NCBI RefSeq assembly: GCF_014656075.1
Contig: NZ_BNBS01000048.1
Location: forward strand, 1-57,013
Length of the DNA: 57,013 bases
From: Streptomyces hydrogenans
GTDB taxonomy: Bacteria; Actinomycetota; Actinomycetes; Streptomycetales; Streptomycetaceae
Direction: 5' to 3'
Positions 15,863 through 23,472 of this stretch are shown here, piece after piece. Every line of letters begins with the position of its first letter. Within the stretch, counting starts at the first letter, position 1. The position numbers were made by a program, and so were the translations under genes. The notes below the pieces were generated by a model. The model did no database searches. It was not told the origin of the DNA and saw only the letters and a program-made list of their open reading frames with translations.

Positions 15863-16866
15863 CCCCGCCCGCGAAGGACGGCCCGCTGCGCCTGGGCATC
15901 GCCGGACTCGGCGTGATCTCCCGCTTCTACGTGGCCGCCGCCGAGCGGATGCCCGAGTGGGAGGTCGCCGCGGTCTGCGACCTGCGCGAGGAGGCCCTGG
16001 ACCCCTTCCGCGGCCGGGTCGCCTGCCACACCGACCACCGGGCGATGCTCGCCGCCGGTCCGCTGGACGCCCTGGTCGTCGCCGTGCCCAACCACGCCCA
16101 CGCCGAGGTGTGCGCGGACGCGCTGCGCGCCGGGGTCCCGGTCTGCGTGGAGAAGCCGCTCGCCCTGGACGCGGCGGACGGACGGCGGCTCGCCGCGCTC
16201 TCGCGCGAGCGGGGCGTCCCGGTCCTCACGGCCTTCCACCGCCGCTACAACGACCGGGTCCTCGCCCTGCTCGACCGGCTGCCCGCCCCGGACGCGCCGG
16301 TGCGGGTGGAGTCGGTGACGGTGCGCTACCTGGAGCGGATCGAGGAGCACATCGGGGCGGACACCTGGTACCTGGACCCGGCGCGCTGCGGCGGCGGCTG
16401 CGTCGCGGACAACGGCCCCAACGCCTTCGACCTGGTCCGCCTGCTGCTCGGGGAGACCCCGTCGGAGGTGGTGGCCGCGGAGGTCGTACGGGACGCTGCG
16501 GGCACCGACCGGCAGGCGGTGGTCGAGCTGGCCGGGCCGGGCGGACGGGGGCGGGTGGAGCTGGACTGGTCGTACCCCGGCGAGGTCAAGGACGTCGTGG
16601 TGCGGCTCGACGACGGCACCGAGCTGTCGGCGGACATGCTGGGCGGCCGGCCCGGCTTCAAGGAGTCGCTGTGGCACGAGTACGAGGGCGTCCTGCGGGA
16701 CGTCGCAGCGCTGCGCGAGCTGCCCGATCCGTCCCGGGCCGTCGAGGGCGGCCTGGCCGCGCTCGAACTGGTCGCCGCCGTCTACGCCGCGGAGGCCGCG
16801 TCCGCCCTCCCGGCGCCGCGCGCCGCCCGGGAACCCCTCCCCGCCGCACGACCGGAGTCCCGATGA
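15859..16866 (+). CDS. Gfo/Idh/MocA-family oxidoreductase 2
   Basis: The 335-residue enzyme has the N-terminal Rossmann motif LGIAGLGVISRFYVAAA (about 11-27), the signature CVEKPLALDAADG (about 94-106) and the family's C-terminal beta-sheet domain, including the substrate-site segment GGGCVADNGPNAFDLVRLL. This copy matches standard sugar and inositol dehydrogenases well. It would be a good partner for the DegT aminotransferases: oxidation of a sugar hydroxyl to a ketone, then amination (compare WbpB/WbpE or NtdC/NtdA). It is joined to its neighbours by ATGA overlaps, so its amount is tied to theirs. Confidence 0.9.
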   Translation: MTPPAKDGPLRLGIAGLGVISRFYVAAAERMPEWEVAAVCDLREEALDPFRGRVACHTDHRAMLAAGPLDALVVAVPNHAHAEVCADALRAGVPVCVEKPLALDAADGRRLAALSRERGVPVLTAFHRRYNDRVLALLDRLPAPDAPVRVESVTVRYLERIEEHIGADTWYLDPARCGGGCVADNGPNAFDLVRLLLGETPSEVVAAEVVRDAAGTDRQAVVELAGPGGRGRVELDWSYPGEVKDVVVRLDDGTELSADMLGGRPGFKESLWHEYEGVLRDVAALRELPDPSRAVEGGLAALELVAAVYAAEAASALPAPRAAREPLPAARPESR

Positions 16867-17333
16867 CCGCCTCCCCCGCCCTTCCCGCCCCGTCTCCGTC
16901 TCCGTCCGCGCCGCCGTCCCTGGACGCCGGCCGGCACGAGAACGGCGCCAAGCGCGCGGTGCGCGGGACGTTGGTCAAGGTGCTGCTGCACGAGCGGACG
17001 GACCGGGGCATGGAGCTGGAGCCGTTCGCGGCCCGCTGCGTCCGCCGGGGCGAGGTGCACGAGCTGCTGACCACCGACCGGTGGACCGACGTGCCGGGGG
17101 CCCGGGTCGACCGGGTCGGCTTCCTCGGTTTCGTGGAGCTGGAGAACGGCGGCGTCCTCGACCGGGGGGACCGGGTGCTCATCGGCGGCGAGCCGGTCGG
17201 CACCGTGCTCGGCTTCGACGGCTGCCACCTGCCCAACCACTACAACGTCGTGATCCACGCCCCCCGGCTGCTGACCGGACGGTCGCTGGGCCTGACGCCG
17301 GAGATCCCCGTGGTCTTCGAACCGTCCGGCTGA
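16863..17333 (+). CDS. Unrecognised 156-residue protein, last gene of the plus operon
   Basis: I do not recognise this protein with confidence. The first 30 residues are Pro/Ser/Ala-rich and probably disordered. The rest (about 31-156) looks like a compact beta-rich domain with no membrane segment; notable stretches are VKVLLHERTDRGMELEPF, GFLGFVELENGGVLDRGD and GFDGCHLPNHYNVVIH. The GDRVLIGGEPVG segment recalls small beta-barrel folds. Cys and His residues occur in C-H-N-H order near 120-130 (CHLPNH), a possible metal or catalytic site. It is translationally coupled to the Gfo/Idh gene (ATGA), so it most likely serves the same pathway. It could be an uncharacterised DUF-type enzyme or accessory protein. 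Confidence 0.75.
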   Translation: MTASPALPAPSPSPSAPPSLDAGRHENGAKRAVRGTLVKVLLHERTDRGMELEPFAARCVRRGEVHELLTTDRWTDVPGARVDRVGFLGFVELENGGVLDRGDRVLIGGEPVGTVLGFDGCHLPNHYNVVIHAPRLLTGRSLGLTPEIPVVFEPSG

Positions 17334-17353
17334 GCGGGCCCGTGCACGAGGAA

Positions 17354-17391
17354 CGGCCGGCCGGCTCCCCCGTGGGGGTGCCGGCCGGCCG
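17354..17391. terminator. Strong bidirectional hairpin terminator
   Basis: A 12-bp perfect stem of alternating CGG/CCG units (17354-17365 with 17380-17391) is continued by a CCCCC/GGGG inner stem around a GTG loop. It separates the plus-strand biosynthetic operon from the convergent EF-hand gene and can serve both. Confidence 0.75.
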
Positions 17392-17412
17392 CTCCGCGTC
17401 GTGGTGCCGGAC

Positions 17413-17940
17413 TCAGCCGAGCAGCTCGACGTCGAGCTCACCGGTGTGGAACTGACGCACCGCGTCGAGCAGCTCGGCCTCGGACAGCGTGCCGCTGCCG
17501 TCGGCGTCGATCTGCTGGAAGGCCGCGCGGCCCTCCTTCTCGCCCAGGCCGATCGCCTTCAGCCACACGGCGAACTCGGCCTCGTCGATGACGCCGTCGT
17601 CGTTCTTGTCGGCCAGGGCGACGATGCCCTTGGTGACCGGGCCGAGGACCGGGTTGAAGGTGGCGGCGCCACCCTCGACGACCTCACCGGCGGCCTGGAG
17701 GAACTGGGTGCGGCTGAGCGGACCCTGCTCCGCCACGCCCGCCTTGGCGGCGAGAAGCCCGAACATCGCGATGAAGCCGTCGCGCAGCTGGGCGCCCTTC
17801 GCGGAGTCGGGGTTCTCGCCGAAGGCGGAGGCGATCTTGGCGGCCTCGGCGACGAAGTCCGAGACCTCCAGCACGCCGTTGTTGTCCGTGTCCCACTTCT
17901 CGAAGCGCTTCACCAGACGGTCCTGAGCCACTGCGGCCAT
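17413..17940 (-). CDS. EF-hand calcium-binding protein (calerythrin-like)
   Basis: The 175-residue soluble protein has three canonical EF-hand loops: DTDNNGVLEVSD (about 17-28), DKNDDGVIDEAE (about 111-122) and DADGSGTLSEAE (about 145-156). The expected second hand, about residues 60-80, has lost its acidic ligands. Three active hands plus one dead second hand in about 177 residues is the pattern of calerythrin from Saccharopolyspora and the sarcoplasmic calcium-binding proteins. It probably buffers or senses Ca2+ in the cytoplasm. The start has a strong ribosome binding site (AAGGAGA). It is convergent with the biosynthetic operon and probably unrelated to it. Confidence 0.92.
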   Translation of the reverse strand: MAAVAQDRLVKRFEKWDTDNNGVLEVSDFVAEAAKIASAFGENPDSAKGAQLRDGFIAMFGLLAAKAGVAEQGPLSRTQFLQAAGEVVEGGAATFNPVLGPVTKGIVALADKNDDGVIDEAEFAVWLKAIGLGEKEGRAAFQQIDADGSGTLSEAELLDAVRQFHTGELDVELLG

Positions 17941-18001
17941 GGTTGTCTCCTTGGGTGTTCACGAGTGCCGCCCGGACGGTCGTCCGGACGGTCCTTCCCG
18001 C

Positions 18002-18028
18002 GGCCGGTCACGGAGGGGCGACCGGGCC
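18002..18028 (-). terminator. Hairpin after the nucleotide-sugar dehydrogenase gene
   Basis: GGCCGGTC and GACCGGGCC pair as an 8-bp stem with one bulged G and a 10-nt loop, 27 nt past the dehydrogenase stop codon. Just beyond are two direct copies of CCGGACGGT (about 17972-17992) upstream of the EF-hand gene. Confidence 0.4.
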
Positions 18029-18054
18029 GGAGGTCTACGGGGCGGGGCGCGGCG

Positions 18055-19311
18055 TCAGAGCCGCACCACGCGTCTGCCCTCCGCCGTGCCCCGGGTGTCC
18101 AGGACGGGGCAGGTGGCGAGGTCCCAGTCGGCGGAGCGGTACTCGGCGTGCTCCTGGAGGAGCACGACCAGGTCGCTGCCGGTGAGGGCGTGGGCGCGCG
18201 AGCGCTGGCGGGGGACGGGGACGCCGTCCACCTCGAAGCGCCCGACGTACGGGTCGTGGTAGGTGAGCCGGGTCCCGAGGGCGCCGAGCGCGCGGGCCAC
18301 GGCGTACGCGGGCGACTCCCTGGTGTCGGAGATGTCGGCCTTGTAGGCGACGCCGAGCAGGGTGACGCGGGCTTCCGCGGGGTCCTTGCCGGCCTCGACG
18401 AGCAGGTCCCGGGCCCGGCCGGCGACGTGCTCCGGCATCGCGTCGAGGACGGCGCGCGCGGCGCCCAGGGTGCGGAAGGTGAAGCCCTGTTCGGCCGCGT
18501 GGGTCATCAGGTAGCGGGGGTCGACGGGGATGCAGTGGCCGCCGACGCCGGGACCGGGCCGGAACGCGGTGAACCCGAAGGGCTTGGTGTCCGCGCAGCG
18601 CAGTACGTCCCAGATGTCGATGCCCACGCGGTCGCAGTAGACCGCGATCTCGTCGATCAGGGCGATGTTGACGTACCGGTAGGCGTTCTCGAGGAGTTTG
18701 GCCATCTCCGCCTCCCGCGTCCCGGCGGCGACGACGACCTCGTCGACGAGCCGCTCGTAGAACGCGGTGGCGTGCTTGGCGCAGAGGGTGGTGCAGCCGC
18801 TGACGACCTTCGGCGTGGTGCGCAGGCTGTAGCGGCGGTTGCCGGGGTCGATGCGCTCGGGGGAGTACGCCAGGTGGAAGTCCTCGCCGACGCGCAGTCC
18901 GTGCGCTTCGAGGAGGGGCCGGACGATCTCCTCCGTGGTGCCCGGGTGGCTGGTGGACTCGACGCAGACCAGCGCGCCGGGCTCCAGGTGGCGGGCCACG
19001 GTGCGGACGGCGGAGGTCAGCGGCAGCAGGTCCGGCTCGCCGGACTCGGTGAGCCCGGTGGGCACGCAGATGACGACGGTGTGGGCGCCGGCGAGGACGG
19101 CGGGGTCGGTGCCGGCCCGGAATCCCGCCGCGTACATCGCGGCGATGTCCTCGTCGGGGATGTCCTCGATGTGGGAGCGCCCCCGGTCCAACCCCTCGAC
19201 GACGTCGGCGCCGATGTCGTAGCCGACGGTCGCCAACCCCGCCTCGCAGGCCCGGCGGGCCAGCGGAAGACCGACGTAGCCGAGACCGACCACGGCGACT
19301 TCTGTGAACAT
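18055..19311 (-). CDS. WbpA-like nucleotide-sugar 6-dehydrogenase
   Basis: The 418-residue enzyme belongs to the UDP-glucose/UDP-ManNAc/UDP-GlcNAc dehydrogenase family, which oxidises C6 of an NDP-sugar to a carboxylate with two NAD+. The NAD motif VVGLGYVGLPLA (7-18), the catalytic Lys at about 205 (EMAKLLENAYRYVNIAL) and the catalytic Cys at about 260 (GPGVGGHCIPVDP) are intact. The segment LAYSPERIDPGN and the 'TKPFGF' region resemble the WbpA-type UDP-GlcNAc 6-dehydrogenases. ATG at 19311 follows GGAGGGA at the right distance. It suggests the cluster, or a linked cell-surface pathway, uses a sugar uronic acid. Confidence 0.9.
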   Translation of the reverse strand: MFTEVAVVGLGYVGLPLARRACEAGLATVGYDIGADVVEGLDRGRSHIEDIPDEDIAAMYAAGFRAGTDPAVLAGAHTVVICVPTGLTESGEPDLLPLTSAVRTVARHLEPGALVCVESTSHPGTTEEIVRPLLEAHGLRVGEDFHLAYSPERIDPGNRRYSLRTTPKVVSGCTTLCAKHATAFYERLVDEVVVAAGTREAEMAKLLENAYRYVNIALIDEIAVYCDRVGIDIWDVLRCADTKPFGFTAFRPGPGVGGHCIPVDPRYLMTHAAEQGFTFRTLGAARAVLDAMPEHVAGRARDLLVEAGKDPAEARVTLLGVAYKADISDTRESPAYAVARALGALGTRLTYHDPYVGRFEVDGVPVPRQRSRAHALTGSDLVVLLQEHAEYRSADWDLATCPVLDTRGTAEGRRVVRL

Positions 19312-19326
19312 GCGTCGTCCCTCCAT

Positions 19327-19406
19327 GATTCACTCCGGCGACGAAGTTGAATCAAAGATTCCGTTTGCAGTAGCAGGATTGCATGCAATTCGATGCAGGC
19401 GCACAA
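19327..19406 (-). promoter_or_regulatory. AT-rich intergenic region with a 12-bp palindrome
   Basis: This is the lowest-GC short stretch in the biosynthetic block. It contains the perfect palindrome ATTGCATGCAAT at 19378-19389 and a nearby related GCATTGATTGTGCGC (minus strand). It may hold a promoter and operator for the nucleotide-sugar dehydrogenase. No good -35/-10 pair was found. Confidence 0.35.
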
Positions 19407-21122
19407 TCAATGCGCTTCTTCCCTCGCATGAGTGACATGTTCTGCCCTTCGGTTCACGTGGACCGTCGCACCGACCGGCGTGGCGGCGCCCAGGGCGTCC
19501 ACGGCCCAGGCGGCCAGGGTGCGGCGGCAGACCTTCCCGGTGGGCCCGAGCGGCATCCGGTCGAGCACCAGCAGGTACTCGGGGAACTTCCGCCGCTCCA
19601 GCCCGCGGGTCCGGAGGTGCGCGGTCACGGCCTCCAGGGTCGGGCGGGGCGCCCCGGGGGCCGGACGCACGCACGCGCAGAGCCGCTCCCCGAACTCCTC
19701 GTCCTGCACGGGCACGCACACCGCCTCGGCGATCCGCGGGTCGGTGCCCAGCTCGTGCTCCACCTCGGCGGGGCTGAGGGTGAGACCGCCCCTGATCACC
19801 ACGTTCCTGAGCCGGCCGAGCACCCGCAGCCGCCCGTCCGCGTCGAGCGCCCCGAGGTCGCCGGAGCGGACCCAGCCGGCGGACGTGCGGTACCGGGCGT
19901 CGAGTTCGGGCGCGCCCACGTAGCACAGCGGCGTCATGGGCCCCCTGGCCTGGATCTCCCCGGGCTCGCCGGGGTCCGCCGGGGTGCCGTCCGGGCGGAC
20001 GATCCGGATGGCGGCCACGGCCGGGTCCGGGGTGCCCGCGGTCTCTCCCGAGGGTTCCGCCGTATGGCAGTTGACGCCGTCCGAGGAGCCGTAGACGGTG
20101 ACGACCGGTACGCCGAAGCGCTCCCGGCAGGCGGTCGCGGTCGAGGCGGGCAGCGCGGCGCCGCTGGAGACCAGGGCCCTCAGGCAGCTGGTGTCCTCCC
20201 CCGGCCGGCGGGGGAGGTCGGCCATCCGCCGCAGCATGGTCGGCACCCCGAAGACATGGGTGGGCCGGTGGTCGGCGATCGCCCGGAGCGCCTCGCGGGC
20301 GTCGAACCGCTCGCGCACGACGAGGGTCGCGCCGAGCGCGGCGAGCGCGACCGGGACGCCCAGCGAGCCGTACGAGGAGGCCAGCGGCACGAGGACGAGG
20401 AAGCGGGGCGGGGCTGCGGGGAACCCGGCCAGCGCCCGGACGTACGCGGCCCGGCCCCCGGCCATCGCCTGGTGGCTGTAGGCGACCATCTTCGGCTCGG
20501 TCTCGGAGCCGGAGGAGACGAGGAGCCGCGCCGGCGCGGTGGCCCCGGCGGGCGGCTCCGCCGGCCGGAACGCCCCGCCGGGCACGGCGCGGTCGAGCCG
20601 GCGCACTCCGGGAGGCGGGGTCGGGAGGGTGGTGAACACGGCGCGCAGCAAAGGAAGTTCGGCCGCCGCCGCGAGGTCCTCGGGGTCGGCGAGGACGGCT
20701 CCGCCCGCCCTGGACCGGGTGAGCAGCGTCCGGGTGTCCCTGACCCCTCCGCCGAGCGGGTAGGGCAGCGCGACCGCGCCGAGGGCGTAGACGGCCAGTT
20801 CCGCCACGACGGCCGCCCGACCGTTGGGCAGCCGGAGGGCGATCACGTCGCGGGCGCCGAGCCCCGCCTCCGCGAACAGGCCCGCGACGCGCAGCACTTC
20901 GGCGTGCAGCTCGCCGTAGGGGAGGGTGCCCCGGTCGTCCACCAGCGCCTCGCGGTCCGGGGAGGCCAGGGCGTGGTGCCGGAAGAGGGTGAAGAGGTCG
21001 GCGTCCGGGCAGAGCCCCAGGGCCTCCCACGCCTCGCGGTCGGCGCGCGGGACCCGGTCGGGCAGCTCCAGTCCGTTCCGGGAGCGCCAGGGGGCCTCCC
21101 GGACGGTGTACGTCGCGGTCAT
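19407..21122 (-). CDS. AMP-forming acyl-CoA synthetase/ligase 2
   Basis: The 571-residue ANL-superfamily enzyme resembles cyclohexanecarboxylate-, benzoate- or fatty-acid-CoA ligases. A3 is an unusual LVSSGSETEPKMVAYSH in place of TSGTTGxPK, keeping the Lys. A5 is VYGSSDG, A7 is VRSGDLGALDADGRLRVLGR, the hinge RNVVIRGG is present, and the C-terminal catalytic Lys region PTGKVCRRTL is complete. It should therefore adenylate a carboxylic acid. It is separated from the CoA transferase gene by 284 nt holding a terminator-like hairpin, so it probably has its own promoter. Together with the CoA transferase it could supply or shuttle an acyl-CoA for the cluster. Confidence 0.86.
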   Translation of the reverse strand: MTATYTVREAPWRSRNGLELPDRVPRADREAWEALGLCPDADLFTLFRHHALASPDREALVDDRGTLPYGELHAEVLRVAGLFAEAGLGARDVIALRLPNGRAAVVAELAVYALGAVALPYPLGGGVRDTRTLLTRSRAGGAVLADPEDLAAAAELPLLRAVFTTLPTPPPGVRRLDRAVPGGAFRPAEPPAGATAPARLLVSSGSETEPKMVAYSHQAMAGGRAAYVRALAGFPAAPPRFLVLVPLASSYGSLGVPVALAALGATLVVRERFDAREALRAIADHRPTHVFGVPTMLRRMADLPRRPGEDTSCLRALVSSGAALPASTATACRERFGVPVVTVYGSSDGVNCHTAEPSGETAGTPDPAVAAIRIVRPDGTPADPGEPGEIQARGPMTPLCYVGAPELDARYRTSAGWVRSGDLGALDADGRLRVLGRLRNVVIRGGLTLSPAEVEHELGTDPRIAEAVCVPVQDEEFGERLCACVRPAPGAPRPTLEAVTAHLRTRGLERRKFPEYLLVLDRMPLGPTGKVCRRTLAAWAVDALGAATPVGATVHVNRRAEHVTHAREEAH

Positions 21123-21406
21123 CGTTCTGCCTTCGCGTCGGACGGGGCGGCCCGCGCGCAGGGCGGACTCGCCCGGGGCGGGCGGGGTGGTGACGAGGCG
21201 TCACGGGGTGGACGTTCGCCCGCACGCGGAGGCGTGCGGGCGCGGCGACCGGGCGCGGCGGACCCGCCGCGTCACCTGGGGTCGTCAGCGCGGGAGGGCG
21301 GCCGCGGGGGCCGGTCCGCCGGGTATGGGCCGTCGGCCCGGGGCGAGCGCCCGCGCGGGGGCGGCAGGGGTACGCGGGACGTCGTCGCGCGGGCTCCGGC
21401 GGCGCG
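21123..21406 (-). promoter_or_regulatory. Gap with hairpin between ligase 2 and the CoA transferase
   Basis: A perfect 10-bp hairpin (GCCCGCACGC / GCGTGCGGGC, 4-nt loop) at 21217-21240 can end the CoA transferase transcript. The remainder is GC-rich with no recognisable gene. The promoter of the downstream ligase should lie near 21123-21216; I see no clear hexamers. Confidence 0.45.
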
Positions 21407-23167
21407 TCACGCGGGGGTCTCCTCGGTGAACGTCCAGGGCGCGGCCGGGCGGGCGTACGGGACGTGCGCGTCGGGCGGGAGGACCGCCCGGGCGAAGGCC
21501 GGGTCGGCGGCGAGGGCGGCCAGGTCGGTGCGGACGGCGACGGACGGCAGTCCCGCCGCCCGCAGTTCGGCCAGCCAGGCGTCGGTCGTCCGGCTCCGCA
21601 GCCGCTCCCCCACCGCGTCGGTCTCGTGGGCGCCGACGGTCCGGGCGACCTCCCCGGGCCTGGACCGGGCCTCGGCCCCCAGACAGAGCAGCCCGTCGGC
21701 GGTGGGCAGCGGGCGGTCGAGCGGGGCGAGGACGGTCCGCCGCCGCGCGCGGGGGACGAGGGCCGCCGCGGAGAGCAGCGAGGAGGAGGCGCGGCAGCCC
21801 CGGTTCACGCGCTCGCGGGCCAGGAGTCCGGCGAGGACGGCCTGTGCCAGGACCAGGCCGCCCAGGACGTCGGTGACGGTCATCAGGGAGGGCGCCGGGG
21901 GCTCGTCCGCGGGCCGCAGGGCGGCGGCGAGACCGCCGTGCACCTGGGCCAGGTAGTCGGTGCCGATCGGCGGGACCGGGCCGAGGGCGGTGCCGAAGCC
22001 GGAGGCGGAGGCGTACACCAGGCGGGGGTGGAGCGCGTGCAGCGCGTCGGCGTCCAGGCCGAGGGCCCGGTCCTTGCCGGGGGCCCAGTTGTGCAGGAAG
22101 ACGTCGGCGCCGACGGCCAGTTCGACGACGGCGGCCCGCCCCCGGCGGGTGGTGAGGTCGGCCTCGACGACGGACTTGCCGTGGTTGAGGGCGGAGAACC
22201 GGACCGAGCAGCCTCCGGCGACCGGGGGCTGGGCGCGCTGGGGGTCGCCGCCGGGGGGTTCGACGCGGACGACCTCGGCGCCGAGCATCCGCAGGACGTG
22301 CCCGGCCATCGGGCCCTGCACGCGGCGGGCCGACTCGACGACCCGGACGCCGGCCAGTGGCCGTGACGCGTCCCCGGCGGGCGCGGTCCCGGTCACCCGC
22401 GCGGGGGGCGCGAGGGGGGCCGGGGCGACGGTCCAGGGGGCGAGGCCGGGCGGTGCCGTCGTCGCCTCCCCCACCGCGACGACCGACACGCCGTGGGCGG
22501 CGCCGGCGGCGCGCACGGCTTCCAGGGGGTGGTCCAGGACCGCGGCGTGGAGTTCCGGCGGCAGAAGGCAGACGGCGGTCCCGAAGCGGGACTGGAAGGG
22601 CAGCCAGCCGCGGCCGGCCGTGCGGGGCGGTACGGCTAATCGGCTCCAGAACCCGGCCCAGGCCGTGGGGTCGAGGGTCTCGATCTCGACGCGCGCGCCG
22701 TCGGCGGTGACGAGCGTCGCGAGCCCGGCGGCGGCGGGCGGCGCGGGGTCGTCGTCCGGGGCGGTGGCCGCGGCCAGGTACTGGGTGACCGTGAGGAGCG
22801 CGCCCTGGGCGAGGGAGGTGCCGGTGCGCACCGGGGGGCGGCCCTGGGCGCGGGCGAACAGGGCGGCCGTGACGCCCTGCGCGGCGAGCACGCCGGTCAC
22901 CGTGGAGACGTAGTCCGCGGTGAGGGGCGCGGGACCGCCGCCGGCCCGGCCGTGGACGTGCATGACCCCGCAGGCGGCCTGCGCGGCGCGCTCGTCCCCG
23001 GCGTCGACGCCGACCGGTCCGGCTCCGCCGACGGTCCACGAGGGCTGGTCCGCGGCACCGCCGGGCAGGCCGTCGAGGGTGCGGCCGAGCAGCTCCCGGG
23101 CGACGGACCGGGCGGTGCCGGCGGGCGCGGACGGCGCCCTGGTCCCGGCCTCCTCGGGCAGGCTCAC
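21407..23167 (-). CDS. Large CaiB/BaiF-type CoA transferase (two-part)
   Basis: The 586-residue product is larger than the usual class III CoA transferase (about 400). The C-terminal 350 residues form the normal CaiB unit, beginning LAGVRVVESARRVQGPMAGH with LGAEVVRVEPPGGD, and include the catalytic Asp in GTDYLAQVHGGL. The first 230 residues look like a second, partial CaiB-type unit (TADYVSTVTGVLAAQG, FQSRFGTAV) without an N-terminal Rossmann half. GTG at 23167 was chosen because translation looks coupled to a short upstream reading frame that ends GTGA. CaiB enzymes move CoA between acids. The substrate is unknown. Confidence 0.82.
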   Translation of the reverse strand: MSLPEEAGTRAPSAPAGTARSVARELLGRTLDGLPGGAADQPSWTVGGAGPVGVDAGDERAAQAACGVMHVHGRAGGGPAPLTADYVSTVTGVLAAQGVTAALFARAQGRPPVRTGTSLAQGALLTVTQYLAAATAPDDDPAPPAAAGLATLVTADGARVEIETLDPTAWAGFWSRLAVPPRTAGRGWLPFQSRFGTAVCLLPPELHAAVLDHPLEAVRAAGAAHGVSVVAVGEATTAPPGLAPWTVAPAPLAPPARVTGTAPAGDASRPLAGVRVVESARRVQGPMAGHVLRMLGAEVVRVEPPGGDPQRAQPPVAGGCSVRFSALNHGKSVVEADLTTRRGRAAVVELAVGADVFLHNWAPGKDRALGLDADALHALHPRLVYASASGFGTALGPVPPIGTDYLAQVHGGLAAALRPADEPPAPSLMTVTDVLGGLVLAQAVLAGLLARERVNRGCRASSSLLSAAALVPRARRRTVLAPLDRPLPTADGLLCLGAEARSRPGEVARTVGAHETDAVGERLRSRTTDAWLAELRAAGLPSVAVRTDLAALAADPAFARAVLPPDAHVPYARPAAPWTFTEETPA

Positions 23168-23199
23168 GTCCGCCCACCGCCTTCGCCGTCTCGCCGCAT
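23164..23199 (-). other. Possible 11-codon leader peptide coupled to the CoA transferase
   Basis: An ATG preceded by a purine-rich GAGAGGGCCGGAG opens an 11-codon frame (MRRDGEGGGRT) whose TGA overlaps the CoA transferase GTG as GTGA. The CoA transferase itself has no better ribosome binding site, so coupling from this short frame is plausible. A chance frame cannot be excluded. Confidence 0.3.
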
Positions 23200-23472
23200 C
23201 TCCGGCCCTCTCCCCGCTCGAAACGATCTTTTCCTCCGGGTGAGAACAGCGGGAGGACGGCCGGGGGCACGGGGCCGGGCCCGCTTCATCCGCAAGGACC
23301 AGCGTTCGCAAGGCTGTCCGGGGGTCTCCGGTGCCGGCGGCGGGGGCCATGGCGGTGGCCCGCATCACGCCGGCCGGAACTATGGTGTCCCACCACATAC
23401 GACGGTGACCTGCGTGTTCCTACGGTGTGGCGACACGTAGACGTCCCCCGTACCTGCCTGGAAGTGGTGCAC
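23168..23472. promoter_or_regulatory. Divergent intergenic region with two imperfect inverted repeats
   Basis: Apart from the short leader frame at 23164-23199 I see no gene in these 305 nt. Two inverted repeats precede the transporter: TATGGTG-N6-CACATA (23381-23399) and CTACGGTGT-N4-ACACGTAG (23420-23440), each with a one-base bulge and sharing the core GGTGT. They are candidate sites for the PucR-type regulator encoded beyond the transporter. A small hairpin, GGGCCA/TGGCCC, lies near 23345-23361. Confidence 0.4.

Noticed and set aside
16863..17333. Idea that the small unknown protein is a carrier protein for the AMP-forming ligases
   Set aside because: No conserved Ser for a phosphopantetheine arm (no DSL/DSI motif) and a beta-rich rather than helical pattern.
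17413..17940. EF-hand protein as part of the biosynthetic cluster
   Set aside because: It is convergent, separated by a strong bidirectional terminator, and belongs to a calcium-buffer family with no link to biosynthesis.
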